From CAZIQY01 sp964541605 (GTDB taxonomy: Bacteria > Desulfobacterota > Syntrophia > Syntrophales > UBA2185), in contig CAZIQY010000100.1 in the NCBI GenBank assembly GCA_964541605.1, positions 1 to 9,075 of the forward strand: a stretch of DNA of 9,075 nt, given 5' to 3'. Of this stretch, positions 1 through 6,778 are shown in pieces. The notes beneath the pieces were generated by a model. The model did not search any database. It had not been told where the DNA came from and was given only the letters and a program-made list of their open reading frames with translations. The position numbers and the translations under genes were made by a program. Position 1 is the stretch's first letter. Every line of letters starts with the position of its first letter.

Positions 1-41
1 AAACTTTTCATCCCCGTCCACAGGACGGGGTATTCAAGTTT
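1..41. repeat. 41-bp interrupted palindrome with GC-rich hairpin
   Basis: Positions 12-19 (CCCCGTCC) and 23-30 (GGACGGGG) form a perfect 8-bp stem around the loop ACA. Outside a symmetric 5/5 internal loop, AAACTT (1-6) pairs with AAGTTT (36-41). A second perfect dyad, GGACTTT-CAT-AAAGTCC, follows directly at 43-59. On the plus strand the GC hairpin is followed by TATTCAAG, which resembles the subterminal hairpin and TCAA-type end of IS200/IS605 elements. That would place a tnpB-type element to the left, outside the window. It could instead be a terminator or an intergenic repeat, although no good T-run follows on either strand. The hairpin is visible directly; its identity is inference. Confidence 0.6.
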
Positions 42-739
42 TGGACTTTCATAAAGTCCTCCCCGATGCCTTCCACTCGGTAGGATTTAGGCGAATCACC
101 GGACAGGATAGAACCCGCCGGGTCGGCGCCGACAACGACAATTTTCGGGTTCCGCTCCTTCAGGTATCTGCCGGTGCCGGAAATCGTTCCACCCGTTCCC
201 ATACCGGCCACGAAGACGTCGATCTTTCCGTCCGTGTCCTCCCAAATTTCACGTCCCGTACTGAGATAGTGGGCTTCGGGATTCTTCGGATTGCCGAATT
301 GGTTGGGCCGGAAGGCTCCGATGATTTCCCTGGCCAGCCTCTCGGCGACGCCGTTGTAACTTTCCGGCGAGTCCGGCGGAACAGCGGTCGGTGTGATGAC
401 CACTTCGGCTCCATACGCTTTCAGGAGATTGACCTTGTCCTCACTCATCTTGTCGGGCATGACAAAGATGCAGCGATACCCTTTGCAAGCGGCCACCAGG
501 GCCAGCCCGACGCCGGTATTCCCCGCCGTCGCCTCGATGATAGTCCCTCTCGGCTTCAAAAGGCCACGCTGTTCGGCATCCTCAATCATGGCCAGTCCGA
601 TGCGGTCCTTGACGCTTCCGCCGGGATTGAAGTACTCAACCTTCGCCAGTATTGTTACCGGGAGATCCCCCGTCACTTTTGACAACCTCACCAGGGGAGT
701 TTTCCCGATTGTATCCAGTATATTTTCGTAATAACTCAT
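8..739 (-). CDS. C-terminally truncated cystathionine beta-synthase / cysteine synthase-type PLP enzyme
   Basis: This is a fold-type II PLP beta-synthase joining a sulfur nucleophile (homocysteine or sulfide) to a serine-derived acceptor. Visible motifs: GGSVKDR with the PLP lysine K44, the phosphate-facing TAGNTG (71-76) and GTGGT (182-186). Segments such as YRCIFVMPDKMS, DSPES and YRVEGIG are closer to cystathionine beta-synthase than to CysK, as I recall those families. The chosen start (739) gives MSYYENILDTIG, the usual family N-terminus, with GGAG 8 bases upstream. An alternative ATG at 769 overlaps the preceding stop as ATGA. The product is only 243 residues. Homology is clear to about residue 229 (GIGEDF), then runs into an unrelated tail encoded by a hairpin repeat and stops. 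About 70 residues, including the normal C-terminal active-site and PLP-ring contacts, are missing, so it is probably inactive. Confidence 0.85.
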   Translation of the reverse strand: MSYYENILDTIGKTPLVRLSKVTGDLPVTILAKVEYFNPGGSVKDRIGLAMIEDAEQRGLLKPRGTIIEATAGNTGVGLALVAACKGYRCIFVMPDKMSEDKVNLLKAYGAEVVITPTAVPPDSPESYNGVAERLAREIIGAFRPNQFGNPKNPEAHYLSTGREIWEDTDGKIDVFVAGMGTGGTISGTGRYLKERNPKIVVVGADPAGSILSGDSPKSYRVEGIGEDFMKVQNLNTPSCGRG

Positions 740-765
740 AAGCTTCACTCCATCTCTGTTGTCGT

Positions 766-2238
766 TCATCCTGATTTCTTTTTCTTTTCCGGTTCCGGAA
801 CTTCCTCGGTGATTCCGGCGATCCGCCGGGCATATTCTGCAAATTCGTTGACTGGCGTCCGTGATCTCACCACGAGTTTCGCACCGTCCGGTGACCCACC
901 GCCGTGCATGCATCCCGGGACCCCCGCGCCAAGGGTCAGCCACTCTGAAAGACGGGCAGCGCGCGCCCTTGTCTCTGCACTGTAAGAGGCGCACGCTTTG
1001 ACGGCTCTTTGGACGAGGAGACCGTACGACGGGTCGTTGAAATCCCGGTACGACGGGAAGCACCCCGTCTCCACAACACCGCCCCCTATTTCCTGACAGA
1101 TCCGTTTCGTCACATAGGGCAATGTCGCCACATGAACCTTGTTGGTATGCGCGAGGAGGGGATCGGCAATCCAGCAGCCCGCCGCATACTTCTTTCCCAG
1201 AGCCATAGCGCCGATACCCAGTCCGTAAGTCGTCTCGTTATTGACCGCCATTTCCACGAGCTTATTGCTAAACGTGCCCGCGGCCAAACCGTTCACCCTG
1301 GCCATGAGCGCCGCCGCTCCTATCATGACATCCCCCTGGCCGGCCACGCAGGCCCCTATACAGGCCCGGTAGTTGGCTGTAAAGTATTCAATAATCCGGC
1401 CGGCATACTTGCATTCACCGCACATGAAGACCCTCTCCCGGGGGACAAAGACATCCTGGAAGATCAGATAGGCCTGGGTAATTCCCGTCTCGGGGATGTC
1501 AAAACCCTCTTCAAATTCCCTCCCGTCGCTGGCGCGGCGCGCCTCCACGATGGTCAGTCCCTCTATGTCTCGCGGCACAACACAGGCCACGGCAAAGTTC
1601 CGGTCCTCTTCCCCGTAGGCGCTCCCGGGAAGGATAAATATCTCATTGGACGCCGCAACGCCGCAGATCATGGCTTTGATCCCGCTGATCACGATACCGT
1701 CCCGGCGGACTTCCTTGATATGGACATTGCTGTCCTGATCCGGCTGCTGTGAAGGCCTCAAACTGCGGTCGCCCTTGGCGTCCGTCAGTCCTCCCGCAAC
1801 GACAAATCCCTTTTTCTGTGCGGCAATGATCCACTTTTTCAGACGCTTCTGATAGTCGGTCCCATACTCCCGATCCATTTCATGGGTCACGTTCCAGAGG
1901 ACCGTCTGACTGTTCCATCCCACGCACAGCCCGCCGGTGCAGGTGCCCGTCAGGCGAAACATGGCACGCTTCAGTTTTGAATTGTGGATGATGTCGTCCA
2001 GATTCTCCATGAGCGAATTAAAGCGGTAAATATTATTTCCCGTAAGAGATGAAACCGTCGTAAAAATTCCCGCGTACTGCGGATCAAGCGCCGCATCAAA
2101 GACCCGGGCGTGGCTTTCCACCGTCCGGCGCGTCGCCGGGTGCGTTGTGACATCCTCGATAAGTTCTCCGAACTTGTAGACGTTCGGGCGCATCGCTTTC
2201 AATGATTTCAGGTAGGTCTTTCTTGTGATTAATCCCAT
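766..2238 (-). CDS. 4-hydroxybutyryl-CoA dehydratase / HpaB-fold protein with altered active site
   Basis: A 490-residue protein of the acyl-CoA-dehydrogenase-like flavoprotein family that contains 4-hydroxybutyryl-CoA dehydratase (AbfD) and 4-hydroxyphenylacetate 3-monooxygenase (HpaB). It matches AbfD in length and in order of conserved blocks: RPNVYKFGE (17-25), DPQYAGIFTT (52-61), TDAKGDRSLRPSQQ (152-165), VFVPRERVF (263-271), GDVMIGAAAL (302-311), MHGGGSP (444-450). AbfD binds a [4Fe-4S] cluster through C99, C103, H292 and C299. Here I see C100 and C105 (one residue further apart) and C297, while the His position is Tyr290. By recalled alignment E257, Y296, K300 and E455 are also replaced (Q255, I294, V298, G442). 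It is therefore unlikely to be a true AbfD; a flavin-only oxidoreductase, isomerase or lyase is possible. The start has AAAGGA 6 bases upstream. It lies 38 bases after the crotonase gene. The C-terminus is a charged EPEKKKK tail. Confidence 0.85.
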   Translation of the reverse strand: MGLITRKTYLKSLKAMRPNVYKFGELIEDVTTHPATRRTVESHARVFDAALDPQYAGIFTTVSSLTGNNIYRFNSLMENLDDIIHNSKLKRAMFRLTGTCTGGLCVGWNSQTVLWNVTHEMDREYGTDYQKRLKKWIIAAQKKGFVVAGGLTDAKGDRSLRPSQQPDQDSNVHIKEVRRDGIVISGIKAMICGVAASNEIFILPGSAYGEEDRNFAVACVVPRDIEGLTIVEARRASDGREFEEGFDIPETGITQAYLIFQDVFVPRERVFMCGECKYAGRIIEYFTANYRACIGACVAGQGDVMIGAAALMARVNGLAAGTFSNKLVEMAVNNETTYGLGIGAMALGKKYAAGCWIADPLLAHTNKVHVATLPYVTKRICQEIGGGVVETGCFPSYRDFNDPSYGLLVQRAVKACASYSAETRARAARLSEWLTLGAGVPGCMHGGGSPDGAKLVVRSRTPVNEFAEYARRIAGITEEVPEPEKKKKSG

Positions 2239-2276
2239 TTTTTATCCTTTCCCGGATTACAATTTCGCAAAGGCTT

Positions 2277-3053
2277 TTATTGATCCTTCCAAACCGCCTG
2301 CCTTTTTTCCAGAAATGCATGGATACCTTCCTTCGCATCCTCGATCATGAGGTTGCTGGTCATGACCTCGTTGCCGAATTGGTAAGCGTTCCGGTCAGGC
2401 ATATTCACCTGCCTGTAAAAGGCCCGTTTGCCGATGCTTAAGGTCATAAGGCTGGCTTCAGCAATCCGCATCGCCAGGCTTTTCGTTTCCAGTTCCAGTA
2501 CGTCGAAGGGAACGACCCGGTTGACCAGGCCGTACCGCTCCGCCTCTCCGGCCGTAATCATCCGTCCCGTAAACAGCATCTCCAAGGCCCGCTTTCGCCC
2601 TATTGCCCGCACAAGAGGGATGGCGGGCGTTGTGCAAAAAAAGCCGATATTGACTCCCGGGGTACCGAAAAGGGCTTTTTCTTCAGCCAATGCCAGATCG
2701 CAGGCTGCTACCAACTGACAGCCGGCGGCCGTCGCTACACCGTGCACCTGGGCAACAAAGGGCTGCGGCATGTCCTGAATCTTCAGCATAATCCGGCTGC
2801 ATGTTTGGAATGTTTCCTGACAATCCGCAAAGCCTCGCTCGGTCATCTCGGTTAAGTCGTGGCCGGACGAAAATACCTTGCCTTCTCCTTTGATGATGAC
2901 TGCCTTGATTTCCCTGTCCTCCTTCAGTTGATCGAGGAGTTGATCGAGTTCCCTGAGAAGCATTAGCGACAGGGCATTCCTTTTTTCGGGCCGGTTCAGG
3001 GTGACAATCCCGATGCGGTGATCCTTTTCAAATTTTATATAGGTGAAACCTAT
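2277..3053 (-). CDS. Crotonase-fold protein (ECHDC3-like enoyl-CoA hydratase/isomerase family), probable ATA start
   Basis: Crotonase superfamily, acting on acyl-CoA thioesters in the cytoplasm. The reading frame encodes the family N-terminus (IVTLNRPEKRNALS, residues 16-29), but the first ATG in frame (2963) lies after it. Between the in-frame TAG at 3066-3068 and 2963 there is no ATG, GTG or TTG. The best start is ATA at 3053, with AGAGGAG 5 bases upstream and 21 bases after the permease stop. This gives 258 residues, normal for the family. Oxyanion-hole segments are SSGHDL (62-67) and GVATAAGC (105-112). Block TPGVNIGFFCTTP (131-143) resembles ECHDC3-type proteins. The first catalytic Glu of classical hydratase (rat E144) is Gly133, while the second is kept (E158 in KRALE). 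Reaction unknown; hydratase, isomerase, hydrolase or C-S lyase chemistry (as in DmdD) are all conceivable. Confidence 0.85.
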   Translation of the reverse strand: MGFTYIKFEKDHRIGIVTLNRPEKRNALSLMLLRELDQLLDQLKEDREIKAVIIKGEGKVFSSGHDLTEMTERGFADCQETFQTCSRIMLKIQDMPQPFVAQVHGVATAAGCQLVAACDLALAEEKALFGTPGVNIGFFCTTPAIPLVRAIGRKRALEMLFTGRMITAGEAERYGLVNRVVPFDVLELETKSLAMRIAEASLMTLSIGKRAFYRQVNMPDRNAYQFGNEVMTSNLMIEDAKEGIHAFLEKRQAVWKDQ

Positions 3054-3074
3054 TTTATCTCCTCTCTAATTCAC

Positions 3075-3923
3075 TTATCGGACCCAAAAAAGAACCCGTT
3101 TCTTGATCCCTTCCAGAAGCGCCATGGAGAGGAAGGTAATAAGTCCCGTATAAAAAATTCCGGCCACCATCCTCGGATAGTCGGCATAGTCGGCGTAATA
3201 CTGCACGAACTTTCCCAGTCCCTCATTTGCCCCGAATAATTCGGCAACGGTCAGCATAATAAATGACAGGGCCAGGCCGACCGCCATTCCTGAAAAGCTG
3301 TGGGGCAGGGAAGCGGGAAAAACGATCTTCCACAGATATTCAAACTTCGAAAGGCTCAGGATTCTGGCATCATCGCGGTACCGTCCCGGAACGGCCGCTG
3401 CGCCCGCGGCGGTATTCAAAAAGATCGGCCAGAACGCACCGATGAAGACCACAAATATGGAGGCCGTGCGAAAGCTTGCCATCAGGGCAATCGCATAGGG
3501 AATATAGATGGTGGGAGGCACGGGGGCTGCCACTCTGGCAAAGGGCATGAAGGCCCTGTTAATCCAGCCCGTGGTGGCGGTTACGATTCCAACCACAACC
3601 CCGGACGCCACGGCTATCAGATAACCCGGCGCCAGGATGAGAAATGACGAATACGTCCCCTTCAGAAGTTCCGGAAGAGAGTCCCACAACGCCTCAGCAA
3701 CAACGGGCAGTGTGGGAAAAAGAAACTGGAATTGCCGGGAGGATAACTCCGCAACAGCCTGCCAGAGCGCAATGAGGATTGCTATGAAAAGGATTCCTTC
3801 CTTCCCGTAAAATATCTTTGACCAGTTATCCGCTTTTTTATGCTCCGCCTGTTGAAGGGTCTTCACTTTTTGATTGCTTCCCACCTGTACGCCCTCACCA
3901 ATGAGATCACTTTTCGTCATCAT
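3075..3923 (-). CDS. NitT/TauT/Ssu-type ABC transporter permease
   Basis: Inner-membrane subunit of a binding-protein-dependent importer, 282 residues, of the BPD_transp_1 family. A cytosolic N-terminus of about 40 residues is followed by about six hydrophobic segments (roughly 42-58, 92-117, 138-150, 155-172, 212-232, 252-275). The cytoplasmic EAA-type loop that docks on the ATPase is at about 184-207 (DDARILSLSKFEYLWKIVFP). The start overlaps the ATPase stop as ATGA (4 bases). GGGGAGG lies 4 bases upstream of the first ATG; a second ATG immediately follows and could equally be used. Together with the two genes before it, this makes a complete one-permease importer. The family transports sulfonates, taurine, nitrate, pyrimidine precursors and similar small molecules; the substrate cannot be read from the sequence. 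Confidence 0.93.
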   Translation of the reverse strand: MMTKSDLIGEGVQVGSNQKVKTLQQAEHKKADNWSKIFYGKEGILFIAILIALWQAVAELSSRQFQFLFPTLPVVAEALWDSLPELLKGTYSSFLILAPGYLIAVASGVVVGIVTATTGWINRAFMPFARVAAPVPPTIYIPYAIALMASFRTASIFVVFIGAFWPIFLNTAAGAAAVPGRYRDDARILSLSKFEYLWKIVFPASLPHSFSGMAVGLALSFIMLTVAELFGANEGLGKFVQYYADYADYPRMVAGIFYTGLITFLSMALLEGIKKRVLFWVR

Positions 3924-4771
3924 ATTCCCTCCCCGCTGCTTTTTATTCTATCGGCAAACTCCATCTTTTCGATCGCATCACGATGGAAATAGTCCAAGAT
4001 GCGATCCCTCAATCCTTTAAATGCCGCCTCGCCAAAGAAGGTCTGACGGCTGCGGGGCTGTGAAATGCCGACGGGGATTTCGGCAATAATCCGCCCTGGC
4101 GCTGATCCGAGGATCAGCACCCGATCCCCTAAATAGAGCGCTTCATCAACATCGTGAGTAACAAAAACGATCGTCTTGGGCGGACTTGCGTCGCTCCATA
4201 CCCGGATCAGGAGGTCCTGGAGTTTCATGCGATTAACAGGATCCAGCGCGCCAAAGGGCTCGTCCATCAAAAGAAACGGAGACCCCAGCGCCAACACCCT
4301 CGCGATGGCGCCCCTCTGTTGCATACCGCCTGAGAGCTCAAACGGATATTTTAACTGGACGTCCTGAAGTCCGACCAGATCAAGATACGCCTCGGCCAGG
4401 TCGCGCCTTTGCTTTTTGACCATTTGCGGGTTGGCCTTGGCAACCGCAAGAATGACGTTTTCTGCAAGGTTCATCCAGGGGAAGAGAGAATAATCCTGAA
4501 ATACCATGCCGCGGTCGATACCGGGCCGATCCACAATCCTTCCCCGGCAGGTAATACAACCGGACGCAGGTAATTCCATCCCCGCCAGCAACCTCAACAG
4601 GGTAGTCTTTCCCGATCCGCTGGGACCCAGGAGGGAAATGAACTCTCCCTCCCGGATCACAAGATTGATATCCTGCAGAACGGCAGTACCGTTATATGCG
4701 AAAGAAAGTGAATCAATGCATAGACTGCTTTCCCCATCAGATGCCACCGGGGCTTTTTGACTAATCAACAT
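3920..4771 (-). CDS. NitT/TauT/Ssu-type ABC transporter ATP-binding protein
   Basis: The cytoplasmic ATPase that powers the importer, 283 residues. All motifs are present in order: Walker A GPSGSGKTT (49-57), Q-loop Q92 in FQDYSLFPW, signature LSGGMQQR (146-153), Walker B FLLMDEP (166-172), D-loop GALD (174-177) and the switch histidine H206 in VTHD. SLFPWMNL after the Q-loop is typical of SsuB/TauB/NrtD-type ATPases. The start ATG shares one base with the stop of the binding-protein gene (TGATG), which suggests translational coupling. The last 60 or so residues are the usual helical tail of this subfamily. Confidence 0.95.
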   Translation of the reverse strand: MLISQKAPVASDGESSLCIDSLSFAYNGTAVLQDINLVIREGEFISLLGPSGSGKTTLLRLLAGMELPASGCITCRGRIVDRPGIDRGMVFQDYSLFPWMNLAENVILAVAKANPQMVKKQRRDLAEAYLDLVGLQDVQLKYPFELSGGMQQRGAIARVLALGSPFLLMDEPFGALDPVNRMKLQDLLIRVWSDASPPKTIVFVTHDVDEALYLGDRVLILGSAPGRIIAEIPVGISQPRSRQTFFGEAAFKGLRDRILDYFHRDAIEKMEFADRIKSSGEGI

Positions 4772-5823
4772 CAGACATTCCTTTTCACAAAGACCTTCTT
4801 CAGGTTTTTCCAGTAGGGATCTTTCGGATTCTCTTTGGCCAAGCTGTCGAGAGCAGCCTTGTAGAGGGTCGTATCGATGAAAGATACTATATTCTGCTGG
4901 GATTTTATAAATTCACTTTTCTGCATGGTTATCCAGAAATCCTTCACGGCCTTCACGTTCGGATCGCTGCTCTGATCGAGGTACCCGTGGTAGTAAGCCT
5001 TTTCAATGAGCGCCTTGTCTATTTTGACGTATTTAGCAATCGCATCAACCGTAGCCGCCTTATTCTTCGGATTCCGGGAGAACTTTTCCGCCCGGAGGAT
5101 GGCGCGGAGATACTTTACAAAAGTATCCCCTTTTTGATTCAATGTCGGTGCCATCAGCACTATCCGGCAGCAGGGATGGCCGGGGCTGAGTGCACGGCTG
5201 CGGATAACGTTCTTCAACCCTTCCTTTTCCGCTAAGAGATCAAAGGGACCCCAGATGACGCCGGCGTCCACCTGGCCGGATTTCACCGCTTCAATCACGG
5301 CTGGAGGGTTCTTTAACTCAAATATCTGCAAATCCGTCTTCCAGTTAATACCCTCTCTGAAGAGTGCGCCTCTGAAGACGGCATCGCCGGTGGACAGACG
5401 CACCGTTGCCACCTTTTTCCCTCTCAGATCCGCCACGGTCCTAAGCGTACCGGCGCGTTCCGGCCGGGTTATGACCGACGCATCCTCCCCCATCATCCCT
5501 CCGATAATGCGCAGGTCCGCCCCGTTGGCGATGTGGACGAGAGGCGCTGTGGTTGCGAAGGACCCGATATCGACCTTGCCGGCCCGGATAGCGTTGATGC
5601 CATCCGCGGAGTTGATAAACAAAATGAGTTCCGCGTCGATGCCTTCCTTGGCAAAGAAGCCCTGTTCTTTAGCGACAAAAACCTTTGCGTGTCCCGTTAC
5701 GGGGAGATGCCCCACCCGAAGGTGCTCCAGTGCATCCGCCGCAGGTATCCAGACAGTAAACAACCCCCACAATATAAAGACTGAAATAAACGTCAGTCCC
5801 TCTTTCTTTAGTTTCCCGATCAT
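4771..5823 (-). CDS. Periplasmic substrate-binding protein of NitT/TauT/Ssu-type ABC importer (NMT1/THI5-like)
   Basis: A solute receptor exported to the periplasm, 350 residues from the chosen start. That start (MIGKLKKEG) has GGAGG 6 bases upstream; the longer ORF starting at 5886 would run into the cysK coding region and lacks such a site. A signal peptide is clear: KLKK, a hydrophobic stretch (10-27), then cleavage after ADA at about residue 31. There is no lipobox cysteine. The mature protein opens with LRVGHLPVTGHAKVFVAKEQGFF, the NMT1/SsuA-like pattern, followed by GKVDIGSF (82-89), ADLRGKKVAT (131-140) and GQVDAGVIWGPF (183-194). HPCCRIVLM (216-224) is a block I associate with this family. 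Substrate unknown; the flanking cysK and metY genes favour a sulfur compound, by context only. Confidence 0.92.
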   Translation of the reverse strand: MIGKLKKEGLTFISVFILWGLFTVWIPAADALEHLRVGHLPVTGHAKVFVAKEQGFFAKEGIDAELILFINSADGINAIRAGKVDIGSFATTAPLVHIANGADLRIIGGMMGEDASVITRPERAGTLRTVADLRGKKVATVRLSTGDAVFRGALFREGINWKTDLQIFELKNPPAVIEAVKSGQVDAGVIWGPFDLLAEKEGLKNVIRSRALSPGHPCCRIVLMAPTLNQKGDTFVKYLRAILRAEKFSRNPKNKAATVDAIAKYVKIDKALIEKAYYHGYLDQSSDPNVKAVKDFWITMQKSEFIKSQQNIVSFIDTTLYKAALDSLAKENPKDPYWKNLKKVFVKRNV

Positions 5824-5848
5824 TTGAACCTCCATATTTTTTATGTTG

Positions 5849-6772
5849 CTATTCTTTAAACAACCATGTGGACAGATACCGCTCACCCGTATCGGGTAGA
5901 ATCACGACGATGAGTTTCTCCAGGTTTTCCCGTCTCTTCGCCACTTCGATAGCAGCCCACAATGCGGCCCCGCTCGATATGCCGACGAGGATGCCTTCCT
6001 CTTTCGCAAGGCGGCGCGCTATGATGCCCGCGTTTTCATTGGATGCGGTTACAATCTCGTCAATGATGTCCCGGTTGAGTACCTGGGGAACGAACCCGGC
6101 GCCGATACCCTGGATCTTGTGCGGTCCCGGCTGCCCGCCAGAAAGCACCGGCGATGCCTCCGGCTCGACGGCAACGGCCTTAAATGACGGTTTTCTTTTT
6201 TTGATCACCTCAGCAACACCGGTAATCGTCCCGCCCGTGCCGATACCCGATACCAAGAAGTCCACCTTGCCGTCCGTATCGTTCCATATCTCTTCAGCCG
6301 TGGTCTGTCTGTGAATTTCCGGATTTGCCGGATTGTTGAACTGCTGGGGTATAACCGCTCCGGGGATTGTCGCCGCCAGTTCCTCCGCCTTTTTTACGGC
6401 GCCCTTCATCCCCTCGGCGCCCGGCGTCAGGACAAGTTCCGCACCGAATATCTCCAGAAGATGACGCCTTTCCAGACTCATTGTATCCGGCATGGTGAGG
6501 ATCAGACGGTAGCCTTTTGCCGCCGCCACAAAGGCGAGGGCAATGCCGGTATTCCCGCTCGTCGGTTCAACCAGAACAGAGTCTTTATTCAGCAGTCCTT
6601 TTTTTTCGGCATCTTCAATCATGGACACGCCGATTCTGTCTTTTACGCTCGATAAGGGATTGAAGGACTCCAGTTTCACAACAACGTGAGCCTTCAATCC
6701 CTCGGTCATTCGATTCAGCCTGACCAGGGGCGTCCGCCCGATGGTCTTTGTAATATCATCATAGATGCTCAT
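5849..6772 (-). CDS. cysK: Cysteine synthase (O-acetylserine sulfhydrylase)
   Basis: Makes L-cysteine and acetate from O-acetylserine and sulfide, PLP-dependent, cytoplasmic. Its 307 residues match the normal CysK length. PLP lysine K44 lies in SSVKDR. Other sites are PTSGNTG (70-76, substrate loop), QFNNPANPEIH (144-154), the phosphate-binding GTGGT (178-182), GISSGAA (264-270, pyridine nitrogen contact) and LPDTGERYLST (292-302), typical of CysK. The start ATG has GAGGTG about 8 bases upstream, inside the end of metY. The gap to metY is 6 bases and to the binding-protein gene 25 bases, so the three are very likely co-transcribed. Confidence 0.95.
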   Translation of the reverse strand: MSIYDDITKTIGRTPLVRLNRMTEGLKAHVVVKLESFNPLSSVKDRIGVSMIEDAEKKGLLNKDSVLVEPTSGNTGIALAFVAAAKGYRLILTMPDTMSLERRHLLEIFGAELVLTPGAEGMKGAVKKAEELAATIPGAVIPQQFNNPANPEIHRQTTAEEIWNDTDGKVDFLVSGIGTGGTITGVAEVIKKRKPSFKAVAVEPEASPVLSGGQPGPHKIQGIGAGFVPQVLNRDIIDEIVTASNENAGIIARRLAKEEGILVGISSGAALWAAIEVAKRRENLEKLIVVILPDTGERYLSTWLFKE

Positions 6773-6778
6773 ATTCTT

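Noticed and set aside
1..59. CRISPR repeat at the left edge
   Set aside because: Only one copy of each hairpin is visible and there is no repeat-spacer periodicity.
41..682. Plus-strand ORF of 213 codons over the left-hand beta-synthase
   Set aside because: The opposite strand carries clear PLP-enzyme motifs across the same bases; the plus-strand translation resembles no protein I know.
740..1063. N-terminal extension of the left beta-synthase up to 1063
   Set aside because: The added residues overlap the AbfD-like coding region and read as Arg-rich out-of-frame sequence, and the family N-terminus begins at MSYYENILDTIG (739).
1009..1752. Long plus-strand ORF of 247 codons
   Set aside because: It lies antisense to the AbfD-like gene, has no recognisable motifs and no ribosome site that I can see, and is a shadow of the minus-strand frame.
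766..2238. Annotation as genuine 4-hydroxybutyryl-CoA dehydratase (abfD)
   Set aside because: The His ligand of the cluster and several catalytic residues are replaced, so only family membership is supported.
5255..5827. Plus-strand ORF of 190 codons over the binding-protein gene
   Set aside because: It is antisense to a gene with a signal peptide and NMT1-like motifs; its Ser/Pro-rich translation is typical of a shadow frame.
5824..5886. Longer start for the ABC binding protein at 5886
   Set aside because: It overlaps the cysK 3' end and would place 21 polar residues before the signal peptide; the ATG at 5823 has a perfect GGAGG.
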